Both the position numbers and the translations under genes were made by a program. 13,760 bases of DNA from Gammaproteobacteria bacterium (lineage in GTDB: Bacteria > Pseudomonadota > Gammaproteobacteria > Pseudomonadales > Pseudomonadaceae), in NCBI GenBank assembly GCA_012800475.1, contig JAAZJF010000069.1:1-13760 (forward strand), read 5' to 3'. This document shows, piece after piece, positions 1 through 7,332 of the stretch (positions are counted from its first letter, which is position 1; the number at the start of each line of letters is the position of its first letter). The notes under the pieces were generated by a model that was given only the letters and a program-made list of their open reading frames with translations, made no database searches and was not told the origin of the DNA.

Positions 1-449
1 GTCGTGGTAAAGCGACTCATCACATCTGGGCGATCTAAGTAGTAGGTGATCTTACGAAAACCCTCTGCTTCACATTGCGTGCAAAACATACCTGAAGACT
101 TGTATAAGCCTTCCAGCGCAGTATTGTTTTGCGGCTCAATACGTACCGTGCTACTGAGCTCAAAATGACTCTGCGTGGGTTGCAACTGCAACTGGGTCTC
201 AGTCACTTGGTACTGTGTATCGGCTAAGGGCTGACCATCAAGCGCCAGCGCCAGCAATTCCAACTGCTGACCATCCAAGACTAAGGCGGGCAGTTGCTGA
301 TCTAAGGCAGGGTTGCGCTGCATCAGTAGACGCGTATGCACCAAGGCATGGTCTTCGAATAACTCAAATGTCAGATGTGTCTCATCAATCAAGTAATCGG
401 GTAAACGGTAATCGCTGAGTGCGATCATTTTAGGTTGTTCGGTACGCAT
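1..449 (-). CDS. pepN: Aminopeptidase N, N-terminal part (runs off window)
   Basis: Only the first 149 codons are present; the gene continues past the left edge. PepN is a cytosolic M1-family zinc aminopeptidase that removes N-terminal residues from short peptides late in protein turnover. The reading begins MRTEQPKMIALSDYRLPDY. Further in it carries the family's conserved stretches NTALEGLYKSSGMFCTQCEAE, GFRKITYYLDRPDV and SRFTT, which match the N-terminal beta domain of E. coli PepN very closely. The zinc-binding HEXXH motif lies beyond the window. The ATG at 449 follows a GAGGT ribosome site about 6 bases upstream. The gene starts 32 bases after the DUF2797 stop on the same strand, so it is probably the last gene of the yeaC-like / DUF2797 / pepN operon, an order I remember from Pseudomonas genomes. 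Family assignment is near certain. Confidence 0.96.
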   Translation of the reverse strand, partial: MRTEQPKMIALSDYRLPDYLIDETHLTFELFEDHALVHTRLLMQRNPALDQQLPALVLDGQQLELLALALDGQPLADTQYQVTETQLQLQPTQSHFELSSTVRIEPQNNTALEGLYKSSGMFCTQCEAEGFRKITYYLDRPDVMSRFTT

Positions 450-481
450 GATAAAAACCTCGATTAAAAATCACTCTGACA

Positions 482-1339
482 TTAAAAAGTTACAACTAAC
501 ACCGCGCTGTTGCGGGTACTCACAGCCAACTGATAAGAAGTGTATTTGCGAATATTAATCACACCCGTATCAAACAGAAGATACTGGCCTTTAATTCCGA
601 TTAAGGTCCCTTCAGCGACAGGGTCCTTATCCAAATTAAAACTCTTGATCTTGGTCGGGTACGCTTGCACCGGGTAAGCAATATCCAATACATCCACATC
701 GTTAATGGGTTGAATTGCTTGTAAGCCAAAGCGTTGCTGCAGCTCTAGCAGGGGTTGCTCGCAACTGTCCATTAACTGCTCGCGTATGGCAATTAAATCA
801 ATCGGTTCGACATCGCCTTTGAGCAAGGTGCGCCAATTGGTACGATCAGCCACTTGACTGCGCAACACATCTTCCACAAAACCCGACTGCTGACGGGTGG
901 CCACGCGAAAAATAGGTACGGCTTGAATAGCGCCCTGATCCAACCAACGCGTGGGCAATTGTGTACCGCGCGTGATACCCACCTTAACGCCGGTGGAGTT
1001 GGCCAGATAGACAAAGTGGTCGGTCATACAGAAGTCTTGCGCCCACTCAGGGTCACGGCAGGTACCGGCATCATAATGACACTTCTCTGGACTCATCATG
1101 CAGGTGTCGCATTGCGGCAACTTAGAGAAGCACGGCCAGCAATAGCCTTGTGCAAAGCTTTTTTTAGTCGGGCGCTGGCAATGCGTACAATGGATAGCCC
1201 CTAAAAACTCAAGACGAATCTGCTGCCCAATTAAAGGGTTGAGCGCATGCTGCTCACCTTCTAAGCGCAAACTGTATTGTGCAGGCTCATCCAAGGCAAT
1301 CTGCATTTTACTGATGGCGCCACGACCTATTTCCATCAT
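482..1339 (-). CDS. DUF2797 family protein, cysteine-rich, possible GIY-YIG-like core
   Basis: A 285-residue protein of the DUF2797 family, whose function is not established as far as I know. Two parts are visible. Residues 51-104 hold nine cysteines (51, 54, 67, 70, 77, 80, 87, 94, 104) with three CxxC pairs, which suggests one or two structural zinc sites. Residues 109-170 read FVYL, then KVGIT at 119-123, Arg131 and Glu156. This spacing resembles the GIY...YIG, Arg and Glu positions of GIY-YIG / T5orf172-type nucleases, but that link is my inference. The C-terminal part (KIKSFNLDKDPVAEGTLIGI, then FDTGVINIRKYTSYQLAV) is strongly family-like. The start codon overlaps the upstream stop as TAATG, so translation is probably coupled to the DUF1315 gene. 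A second in-frame ATG follows immediately; either could serve. Length is normal for the family, with a slightly longer tail. Confidence 0.9.
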   Translation of the reverse strand: MMEIGRGAISKMQIALDEPAQYSLRLEGEQHALNPLIGQQIRLEFLGAIHCTHCQRPTKKSFAQGYCWPCFSKLPQCDTCMMSPEKCHYDAGTCRDPEWAQDFCMTDHFVYLANSTGVKVGITRGTQLPTRWLDQGAIQAVPIFRVATRQQSGFVEDVLRSQVADRTNWRTLLKGDVEPIDLIAIREQLMDSCEQPLLELQQRFGLQAIQPINDVDVLDIAYPVQAYPTKIKSFNLDKDPVAEGTLIGIKGQYLLFDTGVINIRKYTSYQLAVSTRNSAVLVVTF

Positions 1340-1617
1340 TAGTGCACTGTCCCTGCTGCAGGTGCAAATAAAGCAGCCTGCTCCTCTGTTAACCTTTTCT
1401 GAGTTTGTTTAGCGCATTCTTGGCCACCTAAATAACCGGTACGCTCTTCTTCAGGTAAGTGTGTCATTTCCCACATAATCATCGCTTGCATGGTCAGCTC
1501 TTTTTGTTCTTGAGTGAGCTGAGTGCCATCACCCCAGCGGCCAATTTCCATGGCCAACTTTAAGGTTTTGTAAGTTTCTGGCGTGATACTTTGAATTAAA
1601 TCAGTAAAATTTTTCAT
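1339..1617 (-). CDS. yeaC: YeaC-like DUF1315 family protein
   Basis: A 92-residue protein of the DUF1315 / YeaC family, which has no assigned biochemical role that I know of. The family signature is in the N-terminal half: ITPETYKTLKLAMEIGRWGDG, then LTQEQKELTMQAMIMWE, which aligns well with E. coli YeaC (SMTPEVYQRLSTAVELGKWPDG, LTPEQKE). The second half is charged and low in conserved features, and no membrane segment or signal peptide is seen. AGGA lies 7-8 bases before the ATG, a good ribosome site. It is the first gene of a minus-strand operon with DUF2797 (1-base overlap, TAATG) and pepN. The 179 bases upstream must hold the operon promoter; TATGAT there is a possible -10 box, but no convincing -35 box sits at the right distance. 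The gene symbol is by similarity only. Confidence 0.88.
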   Translation of the reverse strand: MKNFTDLIQSITPETYKTLKLAMEIGRWGDGTQLTQEQKELTMQAMIMWEMTHLPEEERTGYLGGQECAKQTQKRLTEEQAALFAPAAGTVH

Positions 1618-1796
1618 GGATGATTCCTATCGATACTCATTCAGTCATACAGCTGACGATCCACTTTAAGGCAGACGCAGCACTCAAATTCAATCATATG
1701 CCCTATCACACTGCATAGCGTAGTAGTGCGTATATCCAGCGCATCCACAGACTCAAGGCAACTCAAAACCTTAAGTAGGCTTGCGCTATATCAGCG

Positions 1797-2678
1797 TCAC
1801 ACAATACGACGACGCGCCAGCACGGCAAACACAGCTCCACTGACACATCCCAACAACAAACCACTGACATGCGCAGCATTGGCAATTTGCCCAAAACCCA
1901 GAGCCGTCACCACACCTGACAAGCATAACAGTAGCCAAATCAGCATCATAGCCACCACACCATTAGGCAAAGCGTAGTGCGCTTGCGGATAAATACGCTG
2001 ATAAATCCAGCAATGCCCCAGTACCGCGTACAACACGCCGGACAATCCACCAAATAAAGCGGCATCAGAAAAGGCAAACTGACTGACATTGGATACCACA
2101 GCCGAGACTAAGGTGAGTAAGAGTAAAAAGACTGCACCTTGGTGCGCCTCAATTCTGCGCCCAATCTCCCAGTACCAGAGCATATTCATCGCCAAATGCA
2201 AAAACCCAAAATGCAATAGCATCGGCGACCATAAGCGCCACCATTGTCCACGCTCTAACGCGTACTCCAATGGCGCAAAATACACATAGTCGCCCTCAAT
2301 TTTAAAATCATTAAAAGTAAACCATCGCACAGTGTCTAAATCACCGCCTAACTGAGTGATCAGCGCCACCAATAAGCACGCAATCAATACTGCAGCAGTC
2401 ATTGGGCTGTGGCGCAATTGATCAACAAAGCCTGCGCCGGATTGGCCTCGAGCTGATGGCCGTGGCATATCTGAACGCTGTGAAAGTTGGAGCTGCCCCT
2501 GCTCAAACAATCTGTACAACTGACGCACCTGATCAGCGTCAAGCTCATTGGCCACCCACAGCACCTGCTCGCCACTGTCCTCAGTCACTCGATGACCAAT
2601 ACGCAATTGCATCAACTCATGCACAAAAACACTCAAATCAGTCTCAAGCGGTGCACGTAAGGCGCTCGTCCAGGTCAT
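1797..2678 (-). CDS. GlpG-like rhomboid intramembrane serine protease
   Basis: A 293-residue rhomboid-family membrane protease that should cut transmembrane substrates within the inner membrane. Residues 1-90 form a soluble cytoplasmic domain of the GlpG type (SVFVHELMQLRIGHRV and following). Hydrophobic segments start near residue 92 and continue to the C-terminus, consistent with six helices. The catalytic dyad is intact: Ser213 in GLSGV and His270 in AAHVSGL. His161 and Asn165 in HLAMNMLWYW match the oxyanion-site residues of helix 2, and the GRRIE motif follows. AAGGA lies 6 bases before the ATG. The gene begins 9 bases after the phosphatase stop, so it is the last gene of the nadK operon. 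No clear hairpin terminator is visible in the 179 bases downstream. The family is certain; the physiological substrate is unknown, and GlpG orthology is likely but not proven. Confidence 0.93.
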   Translation of the reverse strand: MTWTSALRAPLETDLSVFVHELMQLRIGHRVTEDSGEQVLWVANELDADQVRQLYRLFEQGQLQLSQRSDMPRPSARGQSGAGFVDQLRHSPMTAAVLIACLLVALITQLGGDLDTVRWFTFNDFKIEGDYVYFAPLEYALERGQWWRLWSPMLLHFGFLHLAMNMLWYWEIGRRIEAHQGAVFLLLLTLVSAVVSNVSQFAFSDAALFGGLSGVLYAVLGHCWIYQRIYPQAHYALPNGVVAMMLIWLLLCLSGVVTALGFGQIANAAHVSGLLLGCVSGAVFAVLARRRIV

Positions 2679-2687
2679 CTTTTTTCC

Positions 2688-3653
2688 TTACTCATGGGTA
2701 TCAACCCAAACAAAATTATTGGGTAATAGGTGGTGTTCTTGACCTAAGCGATAAGCCACCAGTTTACCGCCATTGACGGCACTGTAATCCAGACAGGCTA
2801 AATTAGGTCGAATCAAGCTGGGCAAGCCTTGTCGCCAGTAGTGCCCGACAAACAACATGGGCTGCTCATCATCGTAGGCATTGATATGACGCAAATACTG
2901 AGCCGGTAGTGGTTTTTGCGCAATATGCTCAGGTAATGCATCAGGCTGAAACACCACATCCCCATAGGTCAGTGACGCTTGGCCTTGATGCCAAAATTTT
3001 GTGCGAAAGGATGAGCGACGATAACCGTCTTGGCTCAATTGCGACATGCCATAAGGTAAGGGCAAGTTCACCCCACGCAATAAACGATTAAACGTCTGGT
3101 CGGCTAAACTGCCGCTGATAGCTGACTGCTCAACAAACTGCCGATCAATGCGTCCATCAGGAAAGCGCGTGCGTACAGTATTGATTAAACGATCATCCCA
3201 GCAGGCATGCACAGCACGAAAACGCTGCGCATCAATAAATAAGGGTAAGTCTAAAAACCACTGATTAAAGTCCTGCCAATCATAGGGGTGCTCGGCAAAC
3301 TGCTCGTGGGTTTCACGCTGTAGGCGCGCATGGCGTTTATTATGCGCTCGCACATGGGTCTGTTCTCCAGCCTGTTGTACTGGGGTGTCCCAAGCCAAAG
3401 CATAATACTCATGATTACCCATAATGCAGTGCGCAAAACCTGCATCAACCATGGCATGCACAATCAACAAGGTTTCTCGGATCTGTGGGCCGCGGTCAAT
3501 CAAGTCACCCAAGAACACGGCTTGGCGCTCGGGATGCTGCCAGACACCGGCGCGCTTACTGTAGCCCAATAGCGCCAGCAATCGCTCAAGAGCCCGTGCA
3601 CACCCGTGTACGTCGCCAATCAGGTCATAATTGCGCGAAGGATCCAGCCACAT
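2688..3653 (-). CDS. PPP-family metallophosphatase (calcineurin-like)
   Basis: A 321-residue protein with the full metal-binding motif set of the PPP/metallophosphoesterase superfamily: GDVHG (13-17), GDLIDRGP (49-56), GNHE (79-82), a VHACWD histidine (His149) and GHYW (270-273). These residues hold two divalent metals and hydrolyse phosphoester bonds. Candidate substrates are phosphoproteins, nucleotides or diadenosine polyphosphates as in ApaH, and the sequence does not distinguish them. It is longer than the short bacterial PrpA/PrpB-type phosphatases. There is no signal peptide, so it is probably cytoplasmic. The start overlaps the nadK stop as TAATG, with AGGA about 9 bases upstream, so translation is very likely coupled to nadK. 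That tight pairing hints at a link to NAD(P) or nucleotide metabolism, but this is inference only. Confidence 0.9.
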   Translation of the reverse strand: MWLDPSRNYDLIGDVHGCARALERLLALLGYSKRAGVWQHPERQAVFLGDLIDRGPQIRETLLIVHAMVDAGFAHCIMGNHEYYALAWDTPVQQAGEQTHVRAHNKRHARLQRETHEQFAEHPYDWQDFNQWFLDLPLFIDAQRFRAVHACWDDRLINTVRTRFPDGRIDRQFVEQSAISGSLADQTFNRLLRGVNLPLPYGMSQLSQDGYRRSSFRTKFWHQGQASLTYGDVVFQPDALPEHIAQKPLPAQYLRHINAYDDEQPMLFVGHYWRQGLPSLIRPNLACLDYSAVNGGKLVAYRLGQEHHLLPNNFVWVDTHE

Positions 3654-4543
3654 TATTTGTTATCCTGCCCCAAGCGGCTCCCCCAGCCCAGCTTGTCACG
3701 GCATACTGTATAAAAATTGTGATCCAGCGGGTGCAGCAAGCGCAACTTTTGCGGTTTGCGCTGAATATGCAAGGTGTCACCCGGCGCACAGGTCACATGG
3801 TTTTGCCCATCACAGGACACCAAAGGATAAATCGTCATATCCTCTGACACCACAACTTTAAGCTCACTGTCGGCATCCACCACGATCGGACGACTCGATA
3901 ACGTATGCGGGTACATCGGCACAATCACAATGGCATCTAAGCGCGGGTGCATAATCGGTCCACCTGCTGACAAGGCATACGCAGTGGAGCCCGTCGGCGT
4001 GGCAATGATTAAACCGTCAGCTTTTAAGCTGTAAACAAACTGGCCATCAATAAATAGCTCAAACTCAATCATGCGCGTCGACTTACCCGGATGCAGTACA
4101 ACATCATTCAGGGCATCACCTTGACCGATAGGCACTCCATTGCGGCGCACTTCGGTTTCCAACAAAAAGCGTTGCTCAACCGTATAGTGACCCGCCAATA
4201 CTTCAGAGATTTGCGACTCAAGCTGCTCAGGTAAAATATCCGTTAAGAAGCCTAAGCTGCCGCGGTTAATACCCAGCACTGGCACACCATGCTGGGCTAG
4301 GGCACGCGCAGCACCCAACATCGAGCCATCACCGCCCACCACAATTACTAAATCACAGACTTCGCCAAGTAACTTACGCGAGCTGGTTTGCAAATTATGG
4401 CCCGGCAACATTTCTGCAATGGTCTCTTCTAAGATGACATGCAAATGCCGACCAATCAGATACCGCTTCAGGCGACGAATCGTTTCTAAAACGCGTGCAC
4501 TGCCCATGCGTCCGATAATGCCAATATTGCGAAACTGCTCCAT
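3653..4543 (-). CDS. nadK: NAD kinase
   Basis: A 296-residue NAD kinase, the enzyme that phosphorylates NAD+ to NADP+ using ATP (or polyphosphate in some members); it is cytosolic and essential in most bacteria. The key motifs are all present: GGDG at 70-73, followed by SMLGAAR; GINRGSLGFLTD at 91-102; the ND pair at 146-147 in ALNDVVLH; and TPTGSTAYALSAGGP at 182-196. Length matches gammaproteobacterial NadK. A weak GGGG ribosome site precedes the ATG. The 53 bases between tusA and nadK contain CTTACA and TATAGC 18 bases apart, a possible internal promoter of low confidence, so nadK may be transcribed both with tusA and by itself. The stop codon overlaps the start of the phosphatase gene. 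Confidence 0.98.
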   Translation of the reverse strand: MEQFRNIGIIGRMGSARVLETIRRLKRYLIGRHLHVILEETIAEMLPGHNLQTSSRKLLGEVCDLVIVVGGDGSMLGAARALAQHGVPVLGINRGSLGFLTDILPEQLESQISEVLAGHYTVEQRFLLETEVRRNGVPIGQGDALNDVVLHPGKSTRMIEFELFIDGQFVYSLKADGLIIATPTGSTAYALSAGGPIMHPRLDAIVIVPMYPHTLSSRPIVVDADSELKVVVSEDMTIYPLVSCDGQNHVTCAPGDTLHIQRKPQKLRLLHPLDHNFYTVCRDKLGWGSRLGQDNK

Positions 4544-4596
4544 AGAATCCCCGCTATAACTGCGTTAAATGAGTGGTGTAAGACCGACAGTGCCGA

Positions 4597-4833
4597 TTAA
4601 AGTTTTTTACGAATCCAATACACATAGGTTCCAGCTTCTTCGCTGCTATCGAGTAATTGATGTTCTAAAAACATACAAAACTTCGGTATATCACGCTGTG
4701 TTGATGGGTCTGTGGCGATGACTTTAAGGACCGCGCCAGCACTTAACTCGCGCACTTTGGTGTGTAGCATCATCACCGGCTCAGGGCAAAAAAGGCCGCT
4801 AGCATCCAACTCCGCATCCACTTGTATAAGCAT
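4597..4833 (-). CDS. tusA: Sulfur carrier protein TusA
   Basis: A 78-residue TusA. TusA accepts persulfide sulfur from the cysteine desulfurase IscS and passes it through the TusBCD relay to MnmA for 2-thiolation of wobble uridine in Lys, Glu and Gln tRNAs; it also feeds other sulfur pathways. The active cysteine is Cys16 in LFCPEPVMM. The second family motif, RDIPKFCMFLEH, ends near residue 57 and contains Cys53. Alignment to E. coli TusA runs end to end. The open frame extends upstream to TTG at 4932 and ATG at 4923, but I chose the ATG at 4833. It gives the family's usual length, it has AGGTG 6 bases upstream, and a plausible promoter lies over the longer candidates. TusA stands alone here, without other tus genes. 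Confidence 0.93.
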   Translation of the reverse strand: MLIQVDAELDASGLFCPEPVMMLHTKVRELSAGAVLKVIATDPSTQRDIPKFCMFLEHQLLDSSEEAGTYVYWIRKKL

Positions 4834-4921
4834 GTCTGTCACCTGTACTTTACCTTTGATTGATATGGCTGTGTGCCAACCTGGGTGGCGCTCAACCTGA
4901 ATACGTGCAGTTTCTCTCACC

Positions 4922-4950
4922 ATTTTATGCAAAGTCGACTCACAGGTCAG
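4922..4950 (-). promoter_or_regulatory. Candidate sigma-70 promoter for tusA
   Basis: On the minus strand, CTGACC (4945-4950) and TAAAAT (4922-4927) are separated by exactly 17 bases. They match the -35 and -10 consensus at 4 and 5 of 6 positions. Transcription would begin near 4915, giving a leader of about 80 bases before the chosen tusA start. The -10 box overlaps the alternative ATG at 4923, so a longer TusA could not be translated from this transcript. Confidence 0.4.
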
Positions 4951-5021
4951 TCTTTGTGCTTTACCTCTGATTCAGAGCTGGGTAGTGTGCCTGTCACCAA
5001 CAATAAAACGGATTCTAAGCT

Positions 5022-5711
5022 ATGAGCGAACTGATTCACTACAGCTGCAACGAAGGTGTGGCTACCTTAACCTTAAATAACGGCAAAGTTAATGCGTTAT
5101 CACCCGATATGATTGCTGCATTCAACCAATGCCTTGATCAAGCCGAGCAGGATCGCGCTATTGTCATCATCACGGGGCAGCCTGGAATTTTATCCGGTGG
5201 CTATGATTTAAAAGTTATGACATCCAGCCTCGATAACGCCTTTAATCTGGTGGCTCTAGGCTCAACATTAACGCGCCGTATGTTAGCACACCCCTACCCC
5301 ATCATTGTGGCCTGCCCAGGTCATGCGATTGCTAAGGGGGCGTTCTTGTTATTAGCGGCGGATTACCGCATTGGTACAGCAGGTGCATTTAATATTGGTC
5401 TCAATGAAGTGCTGATCGGCATGACCATGCATTACGCAGGTATTGAGCTGGCCAAAGACCGGCTGACTAAACCCGCATTCCAGCGCTCGGTGATCAATGG
5501 TGAATTGTTCAGCCCTGAAGAGGCGATTGGCGCAGGCTTTTTAGATCGCGTCGTACCTGCAGAGCAACTGCTGGACACCGCTCAAGCCATGGCCACGCAG
5601 ATGAAAAAAATCAATATGAATGCCCATGCTAAGACCAAGCTCAAAGTGCGTAAAGATTTACTCGAAGCCTTAGATGCCGCCATCGAAGTGGATAAAACCA
5701 TTCCGCTGTAA
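5022..5711 (+). CDS. Crotonase-fold enoyl-CoA hydratase/isomerase family protein
   Basis: A 229-residue crotonase-superfamily enzyme, a little shorter than typical enoyl-CoA hydratases (about 255-260). The first oxyanion-hole segment is ILSGGYDLK (residues 56-64); the second is GHAIAKGAFL (100-109), where the usual GGG run is reduced to GA. Only one catalytic glutamate position is obvious: Glu129 in IGLNEVLIGM. That stretch resembles the GLNE segment I remember from delta3,delta2-enoyl-CoA isomerases more than the two-glutamate hydratase site, so double-bond isomerisation of acyl-CoA is more likely than hydration. This is inference, and the true substrate is unknown. No obvious strong ribosome site precedes the ATG (GGATT, about 10 bases away). 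It is transcribed divergently from tusA and ends just before a hairpin shared with the convergent gene. It is not in an operon with other fatty-acid genes. Confidence 0.88.
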   Translation: MSELIHYSCNEGVATLTLNNGKVNALSPDMIAAFNQCLDQAEQDRAIVIITGQPGILSGGYDLKVMTSSLDNAFNLVALGSTLTRRMLAHPYPIIVACPGHAIAKGAFLLLAADYRIGTAGAFNIGLNEVLIGMTMHYAGIELAKDRLTKPAFQRSVINGELFSPEEAIGAGFLDRVVPAEQLLDTAQAMATQMKKINMNAHAKTKLKVRKDLLEALDAAIEVDKTIPL

Positions 5712-5736
5712 ACCTATTGGGCTCAGTCAAACACAT

Positions 5737-5773
5737 CAATGCCCGCTGACACTCTGATCATCAGTGGGCATTG
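5737..5773. terminator. Hairpin between convergent genes, probable bidirectional terminator
   Basis: CAATGCCCGCTGA (5737-5749) pairs with TCAGTGGGCATTG (5761-5773) over 13 positions with one G/T wobble, around an 11-base loop. It sits between the crotonase stop and the stop of the spermidine-synthase-like gene, which is 3 bases away. No T-run follows on either strand, so it is a weaker intrinsic terminator or an end-protecting hairpin. Confidence 0.55.
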
Positions 5774-5775
5774 AA

Positions 5776-6627
5776 CTAACTGGCCGGGCGTATCGCATCA
5801 ATTAAATAACTGATGTCATAACCTAACTGTTCGGCAATACGTTCAGCCTGCTGGCGCATTAAAGCCAGTGAAGGTGTTTGCTCAAAACTGTAAGGCACAA
5901 GAATAATCACATTGCCCTCTTTGACAGGGATTTCCCAATAGTGTCGATAAAACAATCCCCGCAAAAAAGCCGCTCCCAAGGGACTGCCATCTAACGTAGC
6001 CCACTGATTGATAATCAGCCAACCGCCAGGGTTCAGTTTGTTTTGACATTGAGTTAAAAACCCCCACGCCAAGTGCCCTGCAGAGGGGCCTAGATCGGTG
6101 TACATATCCAAGTAGATCAAGTCAGCCGTTTCCGCCGTTTCAATCAACTCCAGTGCATCACCAATACGGATGGTCAAGCGCGGATCATCGGTCATTGCCA
6201 TATGCTCCATTGCCATACGCGGTAAAGGCGCACGCAATTCAAGCACTTCAACATCTTCTAAAGGCAAGATAGCTAAACAAACTTCGGTTAAACTGCCTGC
6301 ACCCAAACCTAAGAACAAGGCTGTTTCTGGATGCTCATGGCACAAACTGGCTAACAGCATCGCCCGCGTATAGTCGTACTTTAAGTACAAGGGGTTGTCA
6401 TACAAGACACAGCTTTGCTCAAAGCTGTCGCCAAACTCTAAGTAGCGATACGCACCGATTTCAATCACCCGAATCACACCAAACTCGTCGGTCTCTTCAG
6501 CGATCACTGTTCTTTCAATCTGTGACTCAACTAACACTGCATATTCCTTACGCGCTTGCCACGAGCGATAGACTAAGTATGCCGTCAATGACATACCCCC
6601 ACCCAAACTCAACCACAGCATCATCAT
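5776..6627 (-). CDS. Spermidine synthase-like methyltransferase-fold protein, N-terminal membrane anchor
   Basis: A 283-residue protein with the Rossmann fold of the spermidine synthase/SAM-methyltransferase group. Residues 2-20 are hydrophobic and followed by RSWQARK, which suggests a single N-terminal inner-membrane anchor with the domain in the cytoplasm. The nucleotide-binding loop is FLGLGAGSLTE (105-115), the acidic end of strand 2 is VEVLELR (126-132), GDALE is at 156-160, and LIYLDMYTDLGP covers 170-181. It lacks the tyrosine-glutamate-histidine motif (YHE...H) that true SpeE uses to bind polyamine substrate; the equivalent place reads LYLKYDYTRAM. It is therefore probably not a real spermidine synthase, and its reaction is unknown. 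Three successive ATG codons (MMM) make the exact start uncertain; GAGG lies 10-13 bases upstream. It lies downstream of the efp terminator and is probably transcribed separately. Confidence 0.85.
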   Translation of the reverse strand: MMMLWLSLGGGMSLTAYLVYRSWQARKEYAVLVESQIERTVIAEETDEFGVIRVIEIGAYRYLEFGDSFEQSCVLYDNPLYLKYDYTRAMLLASLCHEHPETALFLGLGAGSLTEVCLAILPLEDVEVLELRAPLPRMAMEHMAMTDDPRLTIRIGDALELIETAETADLIYLDMYTDLGPSAGHLAWGFLTQCQNKLNPGGWLIINQWATLDGSPLGAAFLRGLFYRHYWEIPVKEGNVIILVPYSFEQTPSLALMRQQAERIAEQLGYDISYLIDAIRPAS

Positions 6628-6680
6628 AGCTATGCCGCCTCTTTATATGCCGCCAGCCTACACTGCAGGTGCCTGAAAGC

Positions 6681-6706
6681 AAAAAGCCCAGCATGGGCTG
6701 GGCTTT
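6681..6706 (-). terminator. Rho-independent terminator of efp
   Basis: On the minus strand, AAAGCCCAGC (6697-6706) pairs perfectly with GCTGGGCTTT (6683-6692) around a 4-base loop, followed by a run of five T. It lies 17 bases past the efp stop, a textbook intrinsic terminator separating efp from the spermidine-synthase-like gene. Confidence 0.9.
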
Positions 6707-6722
6707 AGTCACCTATTAAAGT

Positions 6723-7289
6723 TTAAGCTTTAACGCGTGATTTATACTCGCCGGTACGGGTATCAATTTCAATTGAATCACCGATTTCACAAAAGGATGA
6801 AACTTGCAGCTCGTGACCTGTACTTAAGCGTGCAGTTTTCATCACTTTGCCTGAGGTATCACCACGCACTGAAGGCTCAGTGTAAATGATTTCACGCACA
6901 ATCGTGGTGGGCAGCTCAATGGAGATCACTTTTTCATCATAAAAAACGGCAGCACACTCATCGGTCATGCCATCTTCGATGTAAGGCAGAACACCTTCCA
7001 CATCCGACTTCTCAACTTCGTACTGATTGTATTCAGCATCCATAAAGACATACAGCGGATCAGCAAAGTAGGAGTAAGTCACATCTTTGCGATCTAAAAT
7101 AACCGGCTCAAATTTATCGTCTGCACGAAATACAGTTTCAGCGGCTGTACCGTTCAAAAGATTTTTCAGCTTCATTTTTACAACAGCAGCGTTGCGCCCT
7201 GATTTATTGAACTCAGTTTTCTGAATCACCCAAGGTGAGCCATCAATATTAGCCACTTGGCCGGCGCGAAATTCTTGTGCAGTTTTCAT
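6723..7289 (-). CDS. efp: Translation elongation factor P (rhamnosylated Arg32 type)
   Basis: A 188-residue EF-P, which binds stalled ribosomes between the P and E sites and speeds peptide-bond formation at consecutive prolines. The three beta-barrel domains run the whole length, ending in GDSIEIDTRTGEYKSRVKA, the standard C-terminal signature. The domain I loop reads NKSGRNAAVV with Arg32 at the tip, where lysine-modified EF-Ps carry Lys34. This is the subtype activated by arginine rhamnosylation, and its modifying enzyme EarP is the next gene upstream (43-base gap). The start ATG at 7289 has only a weak GGA ribosome site, so efp may depend on its own leader or on coupling. Length and sequence are normal for the family. 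The strong terminator downstream ends the unit. Confidence 0.98.
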   Translation of the reverse strand: MKTAQEFRAGQVANIDGSPWVIQKTEFNKSGRNAAVVKMKLKNLLNGTAAETVFRADDKFEPVILDRKDVTYSYFADPLYVFMDAEYNQYEVEKSDVEGVLPYIEDGMTDECAAVFYDEKVISIELPTTIVREIIYTEPSVRGDTSGKVMKTARLSTGHELQVSSFCEIGDSIEIDTRTGEYKSRVKA

Positions 7290-7332
7290 GCTGTAAATCC
7301 ATAAGGGATGTGAATAAAAATTTAGGCCTGCA

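Noticed and set aside
3251..3861. Open frames opposite the phosphatase and nadK
   Set aside because: The minus-strand genes are conserved end to end; these frames have biased, featureless composition.
4834..4932. N-terminal extension of TusA from TTG 4932 or ATG 4923
   Set aside because: No ribosome site, not part of the TusA fold, and overlapped by a plausible promoter.
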